Shown piece by piece: positions 1-8,414 of a DNA stretch of 64,000 bases. A program made the position numbers and the translations under genes. Below the pieces are notes generated by a model, which was not told where the DNA came from, did not search any database, and worked only from the letters and a program-made list of their open reading frames with translations. Position 1 is the stretch's first letter. Every line of letters begins with the position of its first letter. The stretch is from Kitasatospora sp. NBC_01287 (GTDB lineage: Bacteria > Actinomycetota > Actinomycetes > Streptomycetales > Streptomycetaceae): the NCBI RefSeq assembly GCF_026340565.1, contig NZ_JAPEPB010000001.1, positions 620,001 to 684,000 of the forward strand, in the 5' to 3' direction.

Positions 1-1
1 C

Positions 2-658
2 TTCGACACCCAGGGCTGCGACTACCTGGCGCAGATCGTCCGGGGCGCCCGTCCGCCGCTGGTGATCGGCCTGGTGGTGACGGTCGGCGCGCTGGCGCTC
101 TCGGTGCTGCTCGGGCTGCTGGCCGGCTTCTACGGCGGCTGGGTGGACGGGCTGCTCTCCCGGGTCACCGACGTCTTCTTCGGCCTGCCCTTCGTGCTCG
201 GCGCCACGGTGATCCTGGTCGCCTTCCCCGACCACGGGCTGGGCGCGATGACGCTGGTGCTGGTGGCGCTCGGCTGGACCACGATGACCCGGGTGATGCG
301 GGCCCAGGTGATCGGGGCCAAGGACGCCGAGTACGTGCGGGCCGCGCGCGCCACCGGCGCCGGACCGGTGCGGCTGATGGTCCGCCACGTCCTGCCGAAC
401 GCCGTGACACCGGTGGTGGTGGTCGCGATGCTGAACGTCGGCAACGTCATCTCCGGTGAGGCGACGCTGGACTTCCTCGGCGTCGGCCTGCAGTACCCGG
501 CGCTCTCCTGGGGGCTCCAGCTCAACGCCGCCCAGGCCTACCTGCTCGACTTCCCGCACCTGCTGCTCTTCCCGGCCCTCTTCCTGTCGGGGACCGTGCT
601 GAGCTTCCTGCTGCTCGGCGACGCGGTCCGGGACGCCTACGACCCGACCCTGCGCTGA
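2..658 (+). CDS. ABC transporter permease, DppC/OppC type (5' end missing)
   Basis: Inner-membrane permease subunit of a dipeptide/oligopeptide importer. The reading frame is open from base 2, so the start lies outside the window; the first visible residues (FDTQGCDYLAQIVRGAR) resemble the conserved block just before the transmembrane domain in DppC-like permeases. About five hydrophobic segments follow, and the cytoplasmic EAA loop that docks on the ATPase is clear (EYVRAARATGAGPVRLMVRH, roughly residues 110-130 of the visible part). The C-terminal end (DAYDPTLR) is typical of the family. An M55 D-aminopeptidase gene follows 125 bp downstream, the same association as in the Bacillus dpp operon, so peptide uptake and hydrolysis may be linked. 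The substrate is not readable from the sequence. Confidence 0.9.
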   Translation, partial: FDTQGCDYLAQIVRGARPPLVIGLVVTVGALALSVLLGLLAGFYGGWVDGLLSRVTDVFFGLPFVLGATVILVAFPDHGLGAMTLVLVALGWTTMTRVMRAQVIGAKDAEYVRAARATGAGPVRLMVRHVLPNAVTPVVVVAMLNVGNVISGEATLDFLGVGLQYPALSWGLQLNAAQAYLLDFPHLLLFPALFLSGTVLSFLLLGDAVRDAYDPTLR

Positions 659-671
659 AACCCCGACCTTG

Positions 672-770
672 CGCCGAACCCCCGACCCGCACGAACCCCC
701 GACCCCGCGCCGAACCCCCGACCCGCACGAACCCCCGACCCCGCGCCGAACCCCCGACCCGCACGAACCC
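672..770. repeat. 36-bp tandem repeat, about 2.7 copies
   Basis: Between the permease stop and the ribosome binding site of the peptidase gene lies a 36-bp unit repeated almost perfectly. Each unit consists of two similar halves (GAACCCCCGACCCGCAC and GAACCCCCGACCCCGCGCC). It is noncoding as far as I can see. The 36-bp period would keep any reading frame, but no start with a good ribosome binding site precedes it. Confidence 0.9.
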
Positions 771-783
771 TGGAGGCGCCACG

Positions 784-1617
784 ATGCGCGTACTGGTCTC
801 CGCCGACATGGAAGGCGCCACCGGCACCACCTGGCCCGGCGACATCCTGCCCGGCACCCCCGGCTGGGAGCGGATGCGCCCGCTCTTCACCGGCGACGTC
901 AACGCCTGCGTGGCCGGACTCTTCAACGGCGGCGCCGACCAGGTGGTGGTCAACGAGGCGCACGACACCCAGCGCAACCTGCTGCTGGCCGAACTCGACC
1001 CGCGCGCCCGGCTGCTGACCGGCCGGCACAAGCCGCTGGCCATGATGCAGGGCGTCCAGGAGGCCGACGCCGTGGTCTTCCTCGGCTACCACACCGGCGC
1101 GGGCGTGCACGGCGTACTCGCCCACACCTACCTGGGCGCGGGCCTGACGGGCTTCCGGATCGACGGCGAGCACGCCGACGAGGGGCGGATGAACGCGCTG
1201 ACCGCCGCCGAGCACGGGGTGCCGGTCATCCTGGTCACCGGCGACGACCTGACCTGCGCGGCCGCCGCCCGCTGGGCACCGGGCGCGCGCACGGCGGCGG
1301 TCAAGGAGTGCGTCAGCCGGTACGCGGCCCTCTGCCTGCCGCCCGCGCGCAGCGCCGCGCTGATCCGCGAGCGGGCCGAGCAGGCGATGGGCGACCACCG
1401 CAGGCACGGGCGGCCCGAGCCGGTGAGCGGGCCGCACCGCTTCGAGATCGACTTCCACGCCACCCATCAGGCCGCCGCCGTGGCGCTGGTGCCCACCGTC
1501 GAGCAGACCGGCCCGTGCACGGTCGCCTTCAGCGCGCCGACCGCGACCCGGGCGGCGCTGACCTTCAAGATCTGCTGCGCCATCGCGAGCGGGGCGGCCG
1601 AGGCCCAGTACGGCTGA
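784..1617 (+). CDS. M55 family D-aminopeptidase (DppA-like)
   Basis: Predicted zinc D-aminopeptidase that removes N-terminal D-amino acids from peptides, probably in the cytoplasm. The N-terminus carries the M55 motif SADMEG, giving metal ligands Asp8 and Glu10. His60 (NEAH), His103 (GYHTG) and Glu133 fall almost exactly where Bacillus DppA has its other ligands (His60, His104, Glu133), and a further His (AHTYLG, about 114) matches the active-site region. The length of 277 residues is normal. The ATG at 784 has a GGAGG box 7 bases upstream. It follows a DppC-type permease, which supports a role in using imported D-Ala-containing or cell-wall peptides; this last point is inference. Confidence 0.9.
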   Translation: MRVLVSADMEGATGTTWPGDILPGTPGWERMRPLFTGDVNACVAGLFNGGADQVVVNEAHDTQRNLLLAELDPRARLLTGRHKPLAMMQGVQEADAVVFLGYHTGAGVHGVLAHTYLGAGLTGFRIDGEHADEGRMNALTAAEHGVPVILVTGDDLTCAAAARWAPGARTAAVKECVSRYAALCLPPARSAALIRERAEQAMGDHRRHGRPEPVSGPHRFEIDFHATHQAAAVALVPTVEQTGPCTVAFSAPTATRAALTFKICCAIASGAAEAQYG

Positions 1618-1706
1618 GCGGCGGCGCGGGCACGGGTGCGACCGCGCGCGGCAGTTGTTCGGTCCCGGTCATTGCGGTGCGCGGGAGGCTCGGGGAGAGT
1701 GGTGGC

Positions 1707-2153
1707 ATGGCGACGGACGCGCGGGCGATGCTCTCGGTGGCGCTGGCCGAGGCCCGGCTCGGCCTGGCCGAGGGCGGCATCCCGATCGGCGCCGCGCTCT
1801 TCGGCCCGGACGGCGAGGTGCTCGGGCGCGGCCGCAACCGACGGGTCCAGGACGGCGACCCGTCCACCCACGCCGAGACGGCCGCCTTCCGCGCGGCGGG
1901 CCGGCTGCGCGGCTACCGGCCCACCACGATGGTCACCACGCTCTCGCCCTGCTGGTACTGCAGCGGCCTGGTGCGGCAGTTCGGCATCGGCCGGCTGGTG
2001 GTGGGCGAGGCCCGCACCTTCCACGGCGGCCACGACTGGCTGGCCGAGCACGGCGTGCTGGTGACGGTGCTGGACGACCCCGTCTGCGCCGCGCTGATGC
2101 GGGACTTCATCGCGGCCCGCCCCGAACTCTGGTACGAGGACATCGGACGGTGA
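1707..2153 (+). CDS. cytosine/nucleoside deaminase, Fcy1-like
   Basis: Zinc-dependent deaminase of the cytidine/deoxycytidylate superfamily, 148 residues. The zinc motif HAE (THAETAAF, about residue 53) supplies the ligand His and the proton-shuttling Glu, and PCWYC (about 77-81) supplies the two Cys ligands. The C-terminal WYEDIG is very like the tail of yeast cytosine deaminase (WFEDIGE), which suggests a free base such as cytosine or a related heterocycle as substrate. The frame is open far upstream through the peptidase gene, but the first ATG that gives a normal deaminase N-terminus is 1707. It ends 3 bp before the next gene, so co-transcription is likely. Confidence 0.85.
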   Translation: MATDARAMLSVALAEARLGLAEGGIPIGAALFGPDGEVLGRGRNRRVQDGDPSTHAETAAFRAAGRLRGYRPTTMVTTLSPCWYCSGLVRQFGIGRLVVGEARTFHGGHDWLAEHGVLVTVLDDPVCAALMRDFIAARPELWYEDIGR

Positions 2154-2156
2154 ACC

Positions 2157-3800
2157 GTGCCCACTGATCCCACCGCGCCCACCGCGCCCGCCCTGGGCGG
2201 CTACGACGTCGTGATCGTCGGCGGCGGCCACAACGGCCTGGTCGCCGCCGCCTACCTGGCCCGCGCCGGGCGCAGCGTGCTGCTGCTCGAACGCCTGGCG
2301 CACACCGGCGGGGCGGCCGTCTCCAGCCAGGCCTTCGCCGGGCTGCCGGCCCGGCTCTCCCGCTACTCCTACCTGGTCAGCCTGCTGCCCCGGCGGATCG
2401 TCGACGAGCTGGGCCTGCGGTTCGCGGTCCGGCACCGGCGGATCTCCTCCTACACCCCCACCGTGCGCGGCGGGCGGGACACCGGCCTGCTGGTGGATCG
2501 CGCCGACCCGGCCCGCACCGCCGCCTCGTTCCGCGAACTGACCGGATCGGAAGCTGAGTTCAAGGCCTGGCAGGAGTTCTACGCGATGACCGCGCAGGTC
2601 GCCCAGCGGGTCTTCCCCTCCCTCACCGAGCCGCTGCCCAGCCGCGCCGAGCTGCGCGCCCGGGTGGCCGACGAGCGGGCCTGGACGGCGCTCTTCGAGC
2701 GCCCGCTGGGCGAGAGCGTGGAGCAGTGGTTCGCCGACGACCTGGTCCGGGGCGTGGTCCTCACCGACGCGCTGATCGGCACCTTCACCCACGCCCACGA
2801 CCCCTCGCTGCGCCAGAACCGCTGCTTCCTCTACCACGTGATCGGGGGTGGCACCGGCGACTGGGGCGTGCCCGTCGGCGGCATGGGCGCGCTCACCGAC
2901 GCGCTGGCCGAGGCGGCCACGGCGGCCGGTGCCGAGCTGCGCACCGGCTGCGAGGTGACGGCGCTGGCCACCGACGGCGCGAGCGCCGAGGTCAGCTACC
3001 GCGAGGGCGAGCGCGAGTACCGGGTGGGTGCCCGCCGGGTGCTCTGCGGCGCCGCGCCGCACACCCTGGCCCGGTTGCTCGGCGAGGAGCCGGCCACCCC
3101 GGGCCCCGAGGGCTCCCAGCTCAAGGTCAACATGCTGCTGCGCCGGCTGCCCCGGCTGCGGGACCGGGGCGTGGACGCGCGCGACGCCTTCGCCGGCACC
3201 CTGCACCTGGCCGAGTCCTACCGCGAGCTGGCCGCCGCCCACCGGCAGGCCGCCGCCGGCGCGCTGCCCGACCCGGCGCCGTCCGAGCTGTACTGCCACT
3301 CGCTGACCGACCCCTCGATCCTCGGCCCCGACCTGGCCGCCCGGGGCTACCACACCCTCACCCTCTTCGGCCTGCACCAGCCGGCCCGCCTCTTCAGCGC
3401 GGGCACCACGGCGGACCAGGCGCTGCGCGCGGTGCTGGCGCCGCTCGACGCCGTGCTGGCCGAACCACTCGCCGACTGCCTGGCCCTGGACGAGCTGGGC
3501 CGGCCCTGCCTGGAGGTGAAGACCCCGCTCGACCTGGAGCGCGAACTCGGCCTGCCCGGCGGCAACATCTTCCACCGCGACCTGGCCTTCCCGTACGCGG
3601 AGCAGGACCCGGACGCCTCCCCCGAGGGGGGCGACCGCCCGGACCCGGCCGCGAGCGGCGATCCCGGCAGCGCGGCGCACCGCTGGGGCGTGGCCACCGC
3701 GCACCCCGCGATCCTGCTCTGCGGCGCGGGGGCGCTGCGCGGCGGCGGGGTGAGCGGGATCCCGGGGCACAACGCGGCGATGGCGGTGCTGGAGGACTGA
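2157..3800 (+). CDS. FAD-dependent oxidoreductase, CrtI/phytoene-desaturase family
   Basis: NAD(P)/FAD-binding amine-oxidase-like enzyme of 547 residues. The N-terminal Rossmann motif VVIVGGGHNGLVAAA (about 18-32) is followed by an acidic residue binding the FAD ribose (LLLERLAHTGG). The C-terminal block RGGGVSGIPGHNAA is the conserved FAD-binding signature of the phytoene-dehydrogenase-like group. No carotenoid genes are nearby, so carotenoid desaturation should not be assumed; many actinobacterial members have unknown substrates. GTG start 3 bp after the deaminase stop, implying one transcript with it. The segment around residues 485-500 is a low-complexity insertion (PEGGDRPDPAASGDPGS). 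Confidence 0.85.
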   Translation: MPTDPTAPTAPALGGYDVVIVGGGHNGLVAAAYLARAGRSVLLLERLAHTGGAAVSSQAFAGLPARLSRYSYLVSLLPRRIVDELGLRFAVRHRRISSYTPTVRGGRDTGLLVDRADPARTAASFRELTGSEAEFKAWQEFYAMTAQVAQRVFPSLTEPLPSRAELRARVADERAWTALFERPLGESVEQWFADDLVRGVVLTDALIGTFTHAHDPSLRQNRCFLYHVIGGGTGDWGVPVGGMGALTDALAEAATAAGAELRTGCEVTALATDGASAEVSYREGEREYRVGARRVLCGAAPHTLARLLGEEPATPGPEGSQLKVNMLLRRLPRLRDRGVDARDAFAGTLHLAESYRELAAAHRQAAAGALPDPAPSELYCHSLTDPSILGPDLAARGYHTLTLFGLHQPARLFSAGTTADQALRAVLAPLDAVLAEPLADCLALDELGRPCLEVKTPLDLERELGLPGGNIFHRDLAFPYAEQDPDASPEGGDRPDPAASGDPGSAAHRWGVATAHPAILLCGAGALRGGGVSGIPGHNAAMAVLED

Positions 3801-3885
3801 CGCGCGCGGACGGTTGCGCGCGGCCGATTGCACACGGACGGTTGCGCGCGCCGGGCCCGACGGGGGCCGCTCAGGCCGGTCGGTC

Positions 3886-4527
3886 TCAGAGGCCGCCCGT
3901 CTCCCGCCAGTGCCCGCGCCCGGACCAGAGCGGCTCGACCCGCTCCCAGTCCGGCTCCCAGGCGCGCTCGGCGCGGCGGTCCAGGCAGCGTCGGCGCAGC
4001 TGGTAGCCGACCCACGACACCGCGCCCACCCCGGCCAGCGCGCCGATGCCGTACAGCGCGGCGGCGGTCGCCAGCTCGCTGTCCGGCGGGGGCGGCGAGG
4101 CCGGCCCGCCGCTGTCGTCGACCCAGAGCGGCAGCCGACTGCCCTGCGCGGTCCCGGCCGGCACGCCGATGACGCCGGTGTGCGCGCTGGCCCCGGGGTA
4201 GGCCCAGGACGCGTTGGCCTGGGCCGACCAGAGCGAGCGGGTGGGGCTGTCGGTGGCCGCGCTCAGCGTGGTCGCGGTGACCGGGTGCAGGTGCGCGCCG
4301 ACCTGGCGGGCGTGCGCCCGCATGCCGCCCAGCAGCAGCAGGGCCACCAGCGCGCCGACGGCCAGGGCCAGCACCAGCCCCGCAGCCAGCGCGAGCAGCA
4401 GGCGGCTGCGCGAGCGGTCCACCGACCGGCAGAGCGGATTCTCGTCGTGCCCGAGGGCGCGCCGCAGCTGCCGGGCCAGTGGCGTGCCATTCCCCCGGTG
4501 CCGACGCGGGACGGATGCGGTGGACAT
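3886..4527 (-). CDS. Rv1733c-family membrane protein
   Basis: Small membrane protein of 213 residues with the layout of the mycobacterial Rv1733c family common in streptomycetes: an Arg-rich cytoplasmic N-terminus, one strong transmembrane segment (LLLALAAGLVLALAVGALVA, about 46-70), an extracytoplasmic part with the family-type stretch WTYPG-like SWAYPGASAHTGVI and PLWVDDSG, and a second membrane segment (about 160-180) before a basic tail. Function unknown; the mycobacterial member is a dormancy-regulon antigen. Start chosen at the ATG at 4527, which is preceded by GAGGAGG; an in-frame upstream ATG has no such signal. Confidence 0.8.
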   Translation of the reverse strand: MSTASVPRRHRGNGTPLARQLRRALGHDENPLCRSVDRSRSRLLLALAAGLVLALAVGALVALLLLGGMRAHARQVGAHLHPVTATTLSAATDSPTRSLWSAQANASWAYPGASAHTGVIGVPAGTAQGSRLPLWVDDSGGPASPPPPDSELATAAALYGIGALAGVGAVSWVGYQLRRRCLDRRAERAWEPDWERVEPLWSGRGHWRETGGL

Positions 4528-4735
4528 GGCGCGCCTCCTCAGTGGTGGTGCGCGACCGATGGGTCTCCCTCTCAGTCTCTCCCCTGCGGGCCATGTCCTC
4601 CAGGGCCGACGGGCACTGACCGTGTTCTCCGCCGCTTCGCCGCGCACGGAGCGTGACACCCGGGGTGCGCCGGGTCAGCCAGGCCCTGCTCACGGTCAGC
4701 CCTGCGCGCCTCTGGTCAGCCCCGCGTGCCCGTGG

Positions 4736-5431
4736 TCAGCCCAGCCTGCTCAGCAGTTCGGCGGCCAGCGGCGCGGCGGAGGCGGGGTTCTGCCCGGTCA
4801 CCAGGGTGCGGTCGACCACCACGTGCGGCGCCCAGGGCTCGCCCTCCTGGTAGTCCGCGCCCAGCTCGACCAGTCGGTCCTGGAGCAGCCAGCGGGCCTT
4901 GTCGGCGAAGCCCGCCTGAGCCTCCTCCGCGTTGCTGAAGCCGGTCAGCCGGTAGCCGGCGAAGGGCGAGCCGCCGTCCTCGTCCCTGGCGGCCAGCAGT
5001 GCCGCCGGGGCGTGGCAGACCACGCCGAGCGGCTTGCCGGACCGCAGCGCGAGGGTGAGCAGCCGCCCGGAGTCGGCGTTCACCGAGAGGTCCTCCATCG
5101 GGCCGTGGCCGCCGGGGTAGAAGACGGCCGCGTAGTCGTCGAGCCGGACGTCGGTGAGCGCGATCGGGTGCTGGAGCTCGGTCATCGAGGCCAGCACGCC
5201 CGCGACCCGGTCCGCGCCCTGCTGACCGCCGTTGAACTCGGGCGCCAGGCTGGCCCGGTCGACCGTCGGCCGCACGCCGCCCGGGGTGGCGACCACGACC
5301 TCGTGGCCGGCGGCCTTGACGGCCTCGTAGGGAGCCGCCGCCTCCTCGGCCCAGAATCCGGTGGGGTGCTCGGTGCCGTCGGCCAGCGTCCAGTGGTCGG
5401 CGCCCGTCATCACGAAAAGGATCTTTGCCAT
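4736..5431 (-). CDS. DJ-1/PfpI family protein (Hsp31-like glutamine-amidotransferase fold)
   Basis: Cytoplasmic protein of 231 residues. The nucleophile-elbow Cys sits in GVVCHAPAALL (about residue 137), and the N-terminal acidic residue expected in Hsp31/glyoxalase III-like members is present in TGFWAEEAAAPY. FYPGGHGPMEDL is the strand before the catalytic region. Members act as glutathione-independent glyoxalases, deglycase-like enzymes or chaperones; the sequence alone does not decide. The ATG at 5431 is preceded by GGAAG; a longer frame upstream lacks homologous features. It is transcribed away from neighbours on both sides and is probably monocistronic. Confidence 0.9.
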   Translation of the reverse strand: MAKILFVMTGADHWTLADGTEHPTGFWAEEAAAPYEAVKAAGHEVVVATPGGVRPTVDRASLAPEFNGGQQGADRVAGVLASMTELQHPIALTDVRLDDYAAVFYPGGHGPMEDLSVNADSGRLLTLALRSGKPLGVVCHAPAALLAARDEDGGSPFAGYRLTGFSNAEEAQAGFADKARWLLQDRLVELGADYQEGEPWAPHVVVDRTLVTGQNPASAAPLAAELLSRLG

Positions 5432-5564
5432 GTCACGTCGCTTCCAGGGGTCCACGCCCCGGACGGTCCGGCGCCCGGGCGGCGCGGGTCGGGGCGCTCG
5501 TGCCCCGACCGTAGGGCGCCCGGGCGGCGGCACCCGGCAAAAACGCCGGTGCCGAGGGTGGGCA

Positions 5565-7409
5565 TCAGCCGACGGCGGCTGCTGCGTCGGCGGCGGTCAC
5601 CCCAGCGGCGGCGGTCACCCCAGCAGCGGCCGAGAGCAGCCGCCGCAGCACCCGCGTCAGGTCACGCTCCGGCCGCTCGGTCAGCCCGGCGGTGCGCCAG
5701 GCGACGAAGCCGTCGGGACGGACCAGCAGCGCACCCCCCGGACCGATCCCGGCGGCGGCGGGCCAGCGGCCCTCGGCGTCCAGCACCGGGTCCCACCTCG
5801 TGGCACCTCCAGCGGCCTCGGCAGCACCGGACCCCTCCGCCGCGATCAGCTCGGCACCCAGCGCGATCCCGAGCCGCTCGGCCACCGCCTCGGCCGCCGC
5901 GCACCAGGCCCGCCCGCCCGGGCCGGTGAGCAGCGTGAAGCGCGAGCGCACCAGGTCCAGCGTGGAGAGGCGGGTGCCGTGCCGCTCGACCCAGAGGTGC
6001 GGCAGCCGGGAGCCAGGGGTGCCGTCCAGGTCGAGCGCGAGGTCCTCGGTGGAGGGCGGCTCGGGGACGGCGTCGAGCACCGCACCCGAGTCGTACCGGT
6101 AACCAAGCTGCACGATCGGGGCGTTCACCACGCCTGCCGCGGCCCGCTCGGCCGCCGACCGCGGGCTGCGGTCCCAGTGCAGGTGCGGCGCGGCCAGCCG
6201 CAGCCGGCCCTGCTCGACGGAGAGCGCCCCGACCGGACGCCGCTCGGCGTCGTAGCTGTCCAGCAGGCCGGGCCCGGCCTGGCCGCGCAGCACCAGGGCC
6301 AGCTTCCAGGCCAGGTTGTGCGCGTCGGCGATGCCGGTGTTCATCCCGAACGCGCCCAGCGGCGGGATGGCGTGGGCCGCGTCGCCGACCAGGAAGACCC
6401 GGCCGGCCGAGAAGCGCTCGGCGAGCAGCGCCCGCACCCGCCACGGCAGCACGCTGACGATCTCCACCGGCAGCCCGGCGGCCGGCTCGCCCAGCGCCGA
6501 GCGGACCAGCTCGCGGCAGCGCTCGGGAGTGAAGTCGTGCACCGACTCGCCCGTCTCGGGGTCGTAGCCGACGTGCAGCACCCACTGCGAGACGCCGTCC
6601 ATCGTCATCAGCATGGCGTGGAAGTCCGGCCGGACGATCTCGCAGCCGAGGAAGGACCGGCCGCGGGTCAGCGCGCTCAGGTCGGCGCGGAAGAGGATGT
6701 TCACCTTCGGACCGCCGATCGCACCAGGCCCCTGGGCCTGGATGCCGAGCGCCTCGCGGATCTGGCTGCGCGCGCCGTCGGCGGCGATCAGGTAGTCGGC
6801 CCGCACCGTGCGCCGGCCGTCCGGGCCGTCGAGCAGCGCCGTGACGCCCTCGTCGTCCTGGTCGAACGAGACCAGGCGCGTGCCGTGGACGACCGTGGCA
6901 CCGCGCTGCCGGGCCGCGGGCAGCAGCACCGCGTCCAGCCGGTTCTGCGGGCAGGTGCCGCGCACCCGGCCGGGGCTGAGATCGCGCGCCGGGTCGGCGG
7001 GTGGGGCGGCGAGCGCGCCGGTGGCCGCAGCGGCGAGCGGGTGCTCCGGGGCGGCGAGCGCGGAGGCGGTGGCCAGGCTCTCGGCCATGATCAGGCCGAG
7101 GTTGCCCGCCCGCATGTCGACGGCCACCGCGTCCACCGCCTCGGCCAGGCCCAGCTCGCGCAGGATCTCCAGGGTCCGCTGACCGACCCCGGTGGCCCTG
7201 GGGTGCACGGACGGTCCTGCCTGGCTCTCCACCGCCAGCACCTCGACCCCGTGGTGGGCCAGGCAGAGCGCGGCGGCCAGCCCGACCGTGCCGGCCCCGG
7301 CGACCAGGACCTGGACCTGGACCTGGGCATCGGGGTGTGCGGGTGGCTGAACCTGGGCCTGGGCCTGGGCCTGGGCGTGCGGCAGGGCGTGCGGCAGGGC
7401 GTCGTGCAT
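5565..7409 (-). CDS. FAD-dependent aromatic monooxygenase (PHBH-fold)
   Basis: Class A flavoprotein hydroxylase, 614 residues, that would hydroxylate an aromatic or polyketide substrate using NAD(P)H and oxygen. The FAD motif VAGAGTVGLAAAL follows an odd N-terminal tail rich in His, Gln, Ala and Val, encoded by hexamer repeats (7321-7390). The DG motif (LIAADGARS) and the GD motif (VFLVGDAAHAIPP) are intact, as is the C-terminal thioredoxin-like region found in phenol-hydroxylase and MhpA types. Start at the ATG at 7409, preceded by GAGGAG. It is divergent from a TetR gene, with a shared operator array between them, so substrate-induced expression is likely (inference). Such pairs often serve in drug or aromatic-compound modification. 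Confidence 0.9.
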   Translation of the reverse strand: MHDALPHALPHAQAQAQAQVQPPAHPDAQVQVQVLVAGAGTVGLAAALCLAHHGVEVLAVESQAGPSVHPRATGVGQRTLEILRELGLAEAVDAVAVDMRAGNLGLIMAESLATASALAAPEHPLAAAATGALAAPPADPARDLSPGRVRGTCPQNRLDAVLLPAARQRGATVVHGTRLVSFDQDDEGVTALLDGPDGRRTVRADYLIAADGARSQIREALGIQAQGPGAIGGPKVNILFRADLSALTRGRSFLGCEIVRPDFHAMLMTMDGVSQWVLHVGYDPETGESVHDFTPERCRELVRSALGEPAAGLPVEIVSVLPWRVRALLAERFSAGRVFLVGDAAHAIPPLGAFGMNTGIADAHNLAWKLALVLRGQAGPGLLDSYDAERRPVGALSVEQGRLRLAAPHLHWDRSPRSAAERAAAGVVNAPIVQLGYRYDSGAVLDAVPEPPSTEDLALDLDGTPGSRLPHLWVERHGTRLSTLDLVRSRFTLLTGPGGRAWCAAAEAVAERLGIALGAELIAAEGSGAAEAAGGATRWDPVLDAEGRWPAAAGIGPGGALLVRPDGFVAWRTAGLTERPERDLTRVLRRLLSAAAGVTAAAGVTAADAAAAVG

Positions 7410-7463
7410 GACAGCTCCTCGGCAGTCCGATCCGAACGGGCGAGCGCGGTCCGCCCCCCGACT

Positions 7464-7519
7464 GGGAACACCGTACCCCATGTGGGCACAGTGTTCCCAC
7501 ATTCGGGAACACTGTGCCC
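7464..7519. promoter_or_regulatory. three operator-like palindromes between the TetR and monooxygenase genes
   Basis: Three 15-bp quasi-palindromes of the form GGGnACnnnGTnCCC occur at 7464-7478 (GGGAACACCGTACCC), 7484-7498 (GGGCACAGTGTTCCC) and 7505-7519 (GGGAACACTGTGCCC). Their centres are 20 and 21 bp apart, close to two helical turns, so bound dimers would sit on one DNA face. The second and third are also exact reverse complements of each other. The position between divergent genes fits autoregulation by the adjacent TetR protein, which is inference. Confidence 0.75.
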
Positions 7520-7565
7520 GTCGGCGTACGATGTGCCCACCCGATCCACCCGAGGAGTTGCCGCG

Positions 7566-8282
7566 ATGCCCGAAGAGCCGGTCCCCGCCCTGGTCTGGGC
7601 TCGGCCACCCAGAGCCCCGCGCCGCCAGAGCCTGACCCCGGAGCGGATCGTCGCGGCGGCCATCGGCATCGCCGACACCGAGGGCCTGGAGGCGCTCTCG
7701 ATGCGGCGGATCGCCACCGACCTGGGCTCCGGCACCACCTCGCTCTACCGCCAGGTGGCCGGCCGCGACGAACTGCTGGACCTGATGGTCGACGCGGTGC
7801 GCAGCGAGCAGCCGGCCCCCGAGGCCACCGGTGACTGGCGCGCCGACCTGGCCGGCCTCGGCCACCGCCTCCGCGCCGACCTGCTGCGCCACCCCTGGCT
7901 GGCCGGCACCCTGATGGCCCGCCCCGCCCTCGGGCCGAACTCCGTGCGCCAGACCGACCTGGCGCTGGCCGCCGCCGCCGAGCTGACCGCCGACCCGACC
8001 CTCGCCGTCACCCTGATCCGGGCGCTGAACCACTACGTGCTCGGCGCGGTCTCCGACGAGCTCGCCGAGCAGGACACCCGGCGGCGCACCGGCCTGACCC
8101 TGGAGGAGTGGCGGGCGAGCGTGGGCCCGTACGTCCGCACCATCGTCGAGAGCGGCGAGCACCCGCACTTCGCCCGCTCGGTGATCGAGGCCGAGGATCT
8201 CGACGCCGACCACCAGTTCGCCTTCGGCCTGGACTGCCTGCTGGACGGGATCGCGGCGCGGGTCAGCACGGGCGGCCGCTGA
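7566..8282 (+). CDS. TetR/AcrR family transcriptional regulator
   Basis: 238-residue repressor-type protein. The N-terminal helix-turn-helix is clear: RIVAAAIGIADTEGLEALSM, then RRIATDLGSGTTSLYRQVAGRDELLDLMVD (about residues 25-75). The C-terminal half looks like the TetR_C_1 ligand-binding type, with a short WRADLAGL element and a LRALNHYVLG helix. ATG start at 7566 with GAGGAG 9-14 bases upstream. It probably controls the divergent FAD monooxygenase and itself through the palindromes at 7464-7519. The ligand is unknown and may be a substrate of the monooxygenase. Confidence 0.9.
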   Translation: MPEEPVPALVWARPPRAPRRQSLTPERIVAAAIGIADTEGLEALSMRRIATDLGSGTTSLYRQVAGRDELLDLMVDAVRSEQPAPEATGDWRADLAGLGHRLRADLLRHPWLAGTLMARPALGPNSVRQTDLALAAAAELTADPTLAVTLIRALNHYVLGAVSDELAEQDTRRRTGLTLEEWRASVGPYVRTIVESGEHPHFARSVIEAEDLDADHQFAFGLDCLLDGIAARVSTGGR

Positions 8283-8307
8283 CCCGCGCGGGCCCGGCCA
8301 TCCGGGC

Positions 8308-8357
8308 CGGCCACCCGACTCGGCCACCTCGCTCGGCCACCTCGCTCGGCCACCCGG
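8308..8357. repeat. 13-bp tandem repeat (CGGCCACCTCGCT), 3.8 copies
   Basis: Located in the short spacer between the TetR gene and the YihY/BrkB gene. Units start at 8308, 8321, 8334 and 8347, and the middle two are identical. No coding or promoter role is visible. Confidence 0.85.
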
Positions 8358-8414
8358 AGGCCACCCGGACGGACCGCCCACCAATGCGCCGCCGACCGGG
8401 CACTCGGCGGTTAG

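Noticed and set aside
669..1706. Open frame across the 36-bp repeat and the peptidase gene leading into the deaminase
   Set aside because: It is out of frame with the well-supported peptidase and has no homologous content; the deaminase starts at 1707.
2157..3800. Carotenoid biosynthesis cluster
   Set aside because: The protein is CrtI-like in fold, but no phytoene synthase, GGPP synthase or cyclase is near.
5361..7565. Long plus-strand open frame running into the TetR gene, as if a 970-residue fusion
   Set aside because: It is antisense to the FAD monooxygenase, has Gly/Arg/Pro composition with no domains, and the TetR start at 7566 has its own ribosome binding site.
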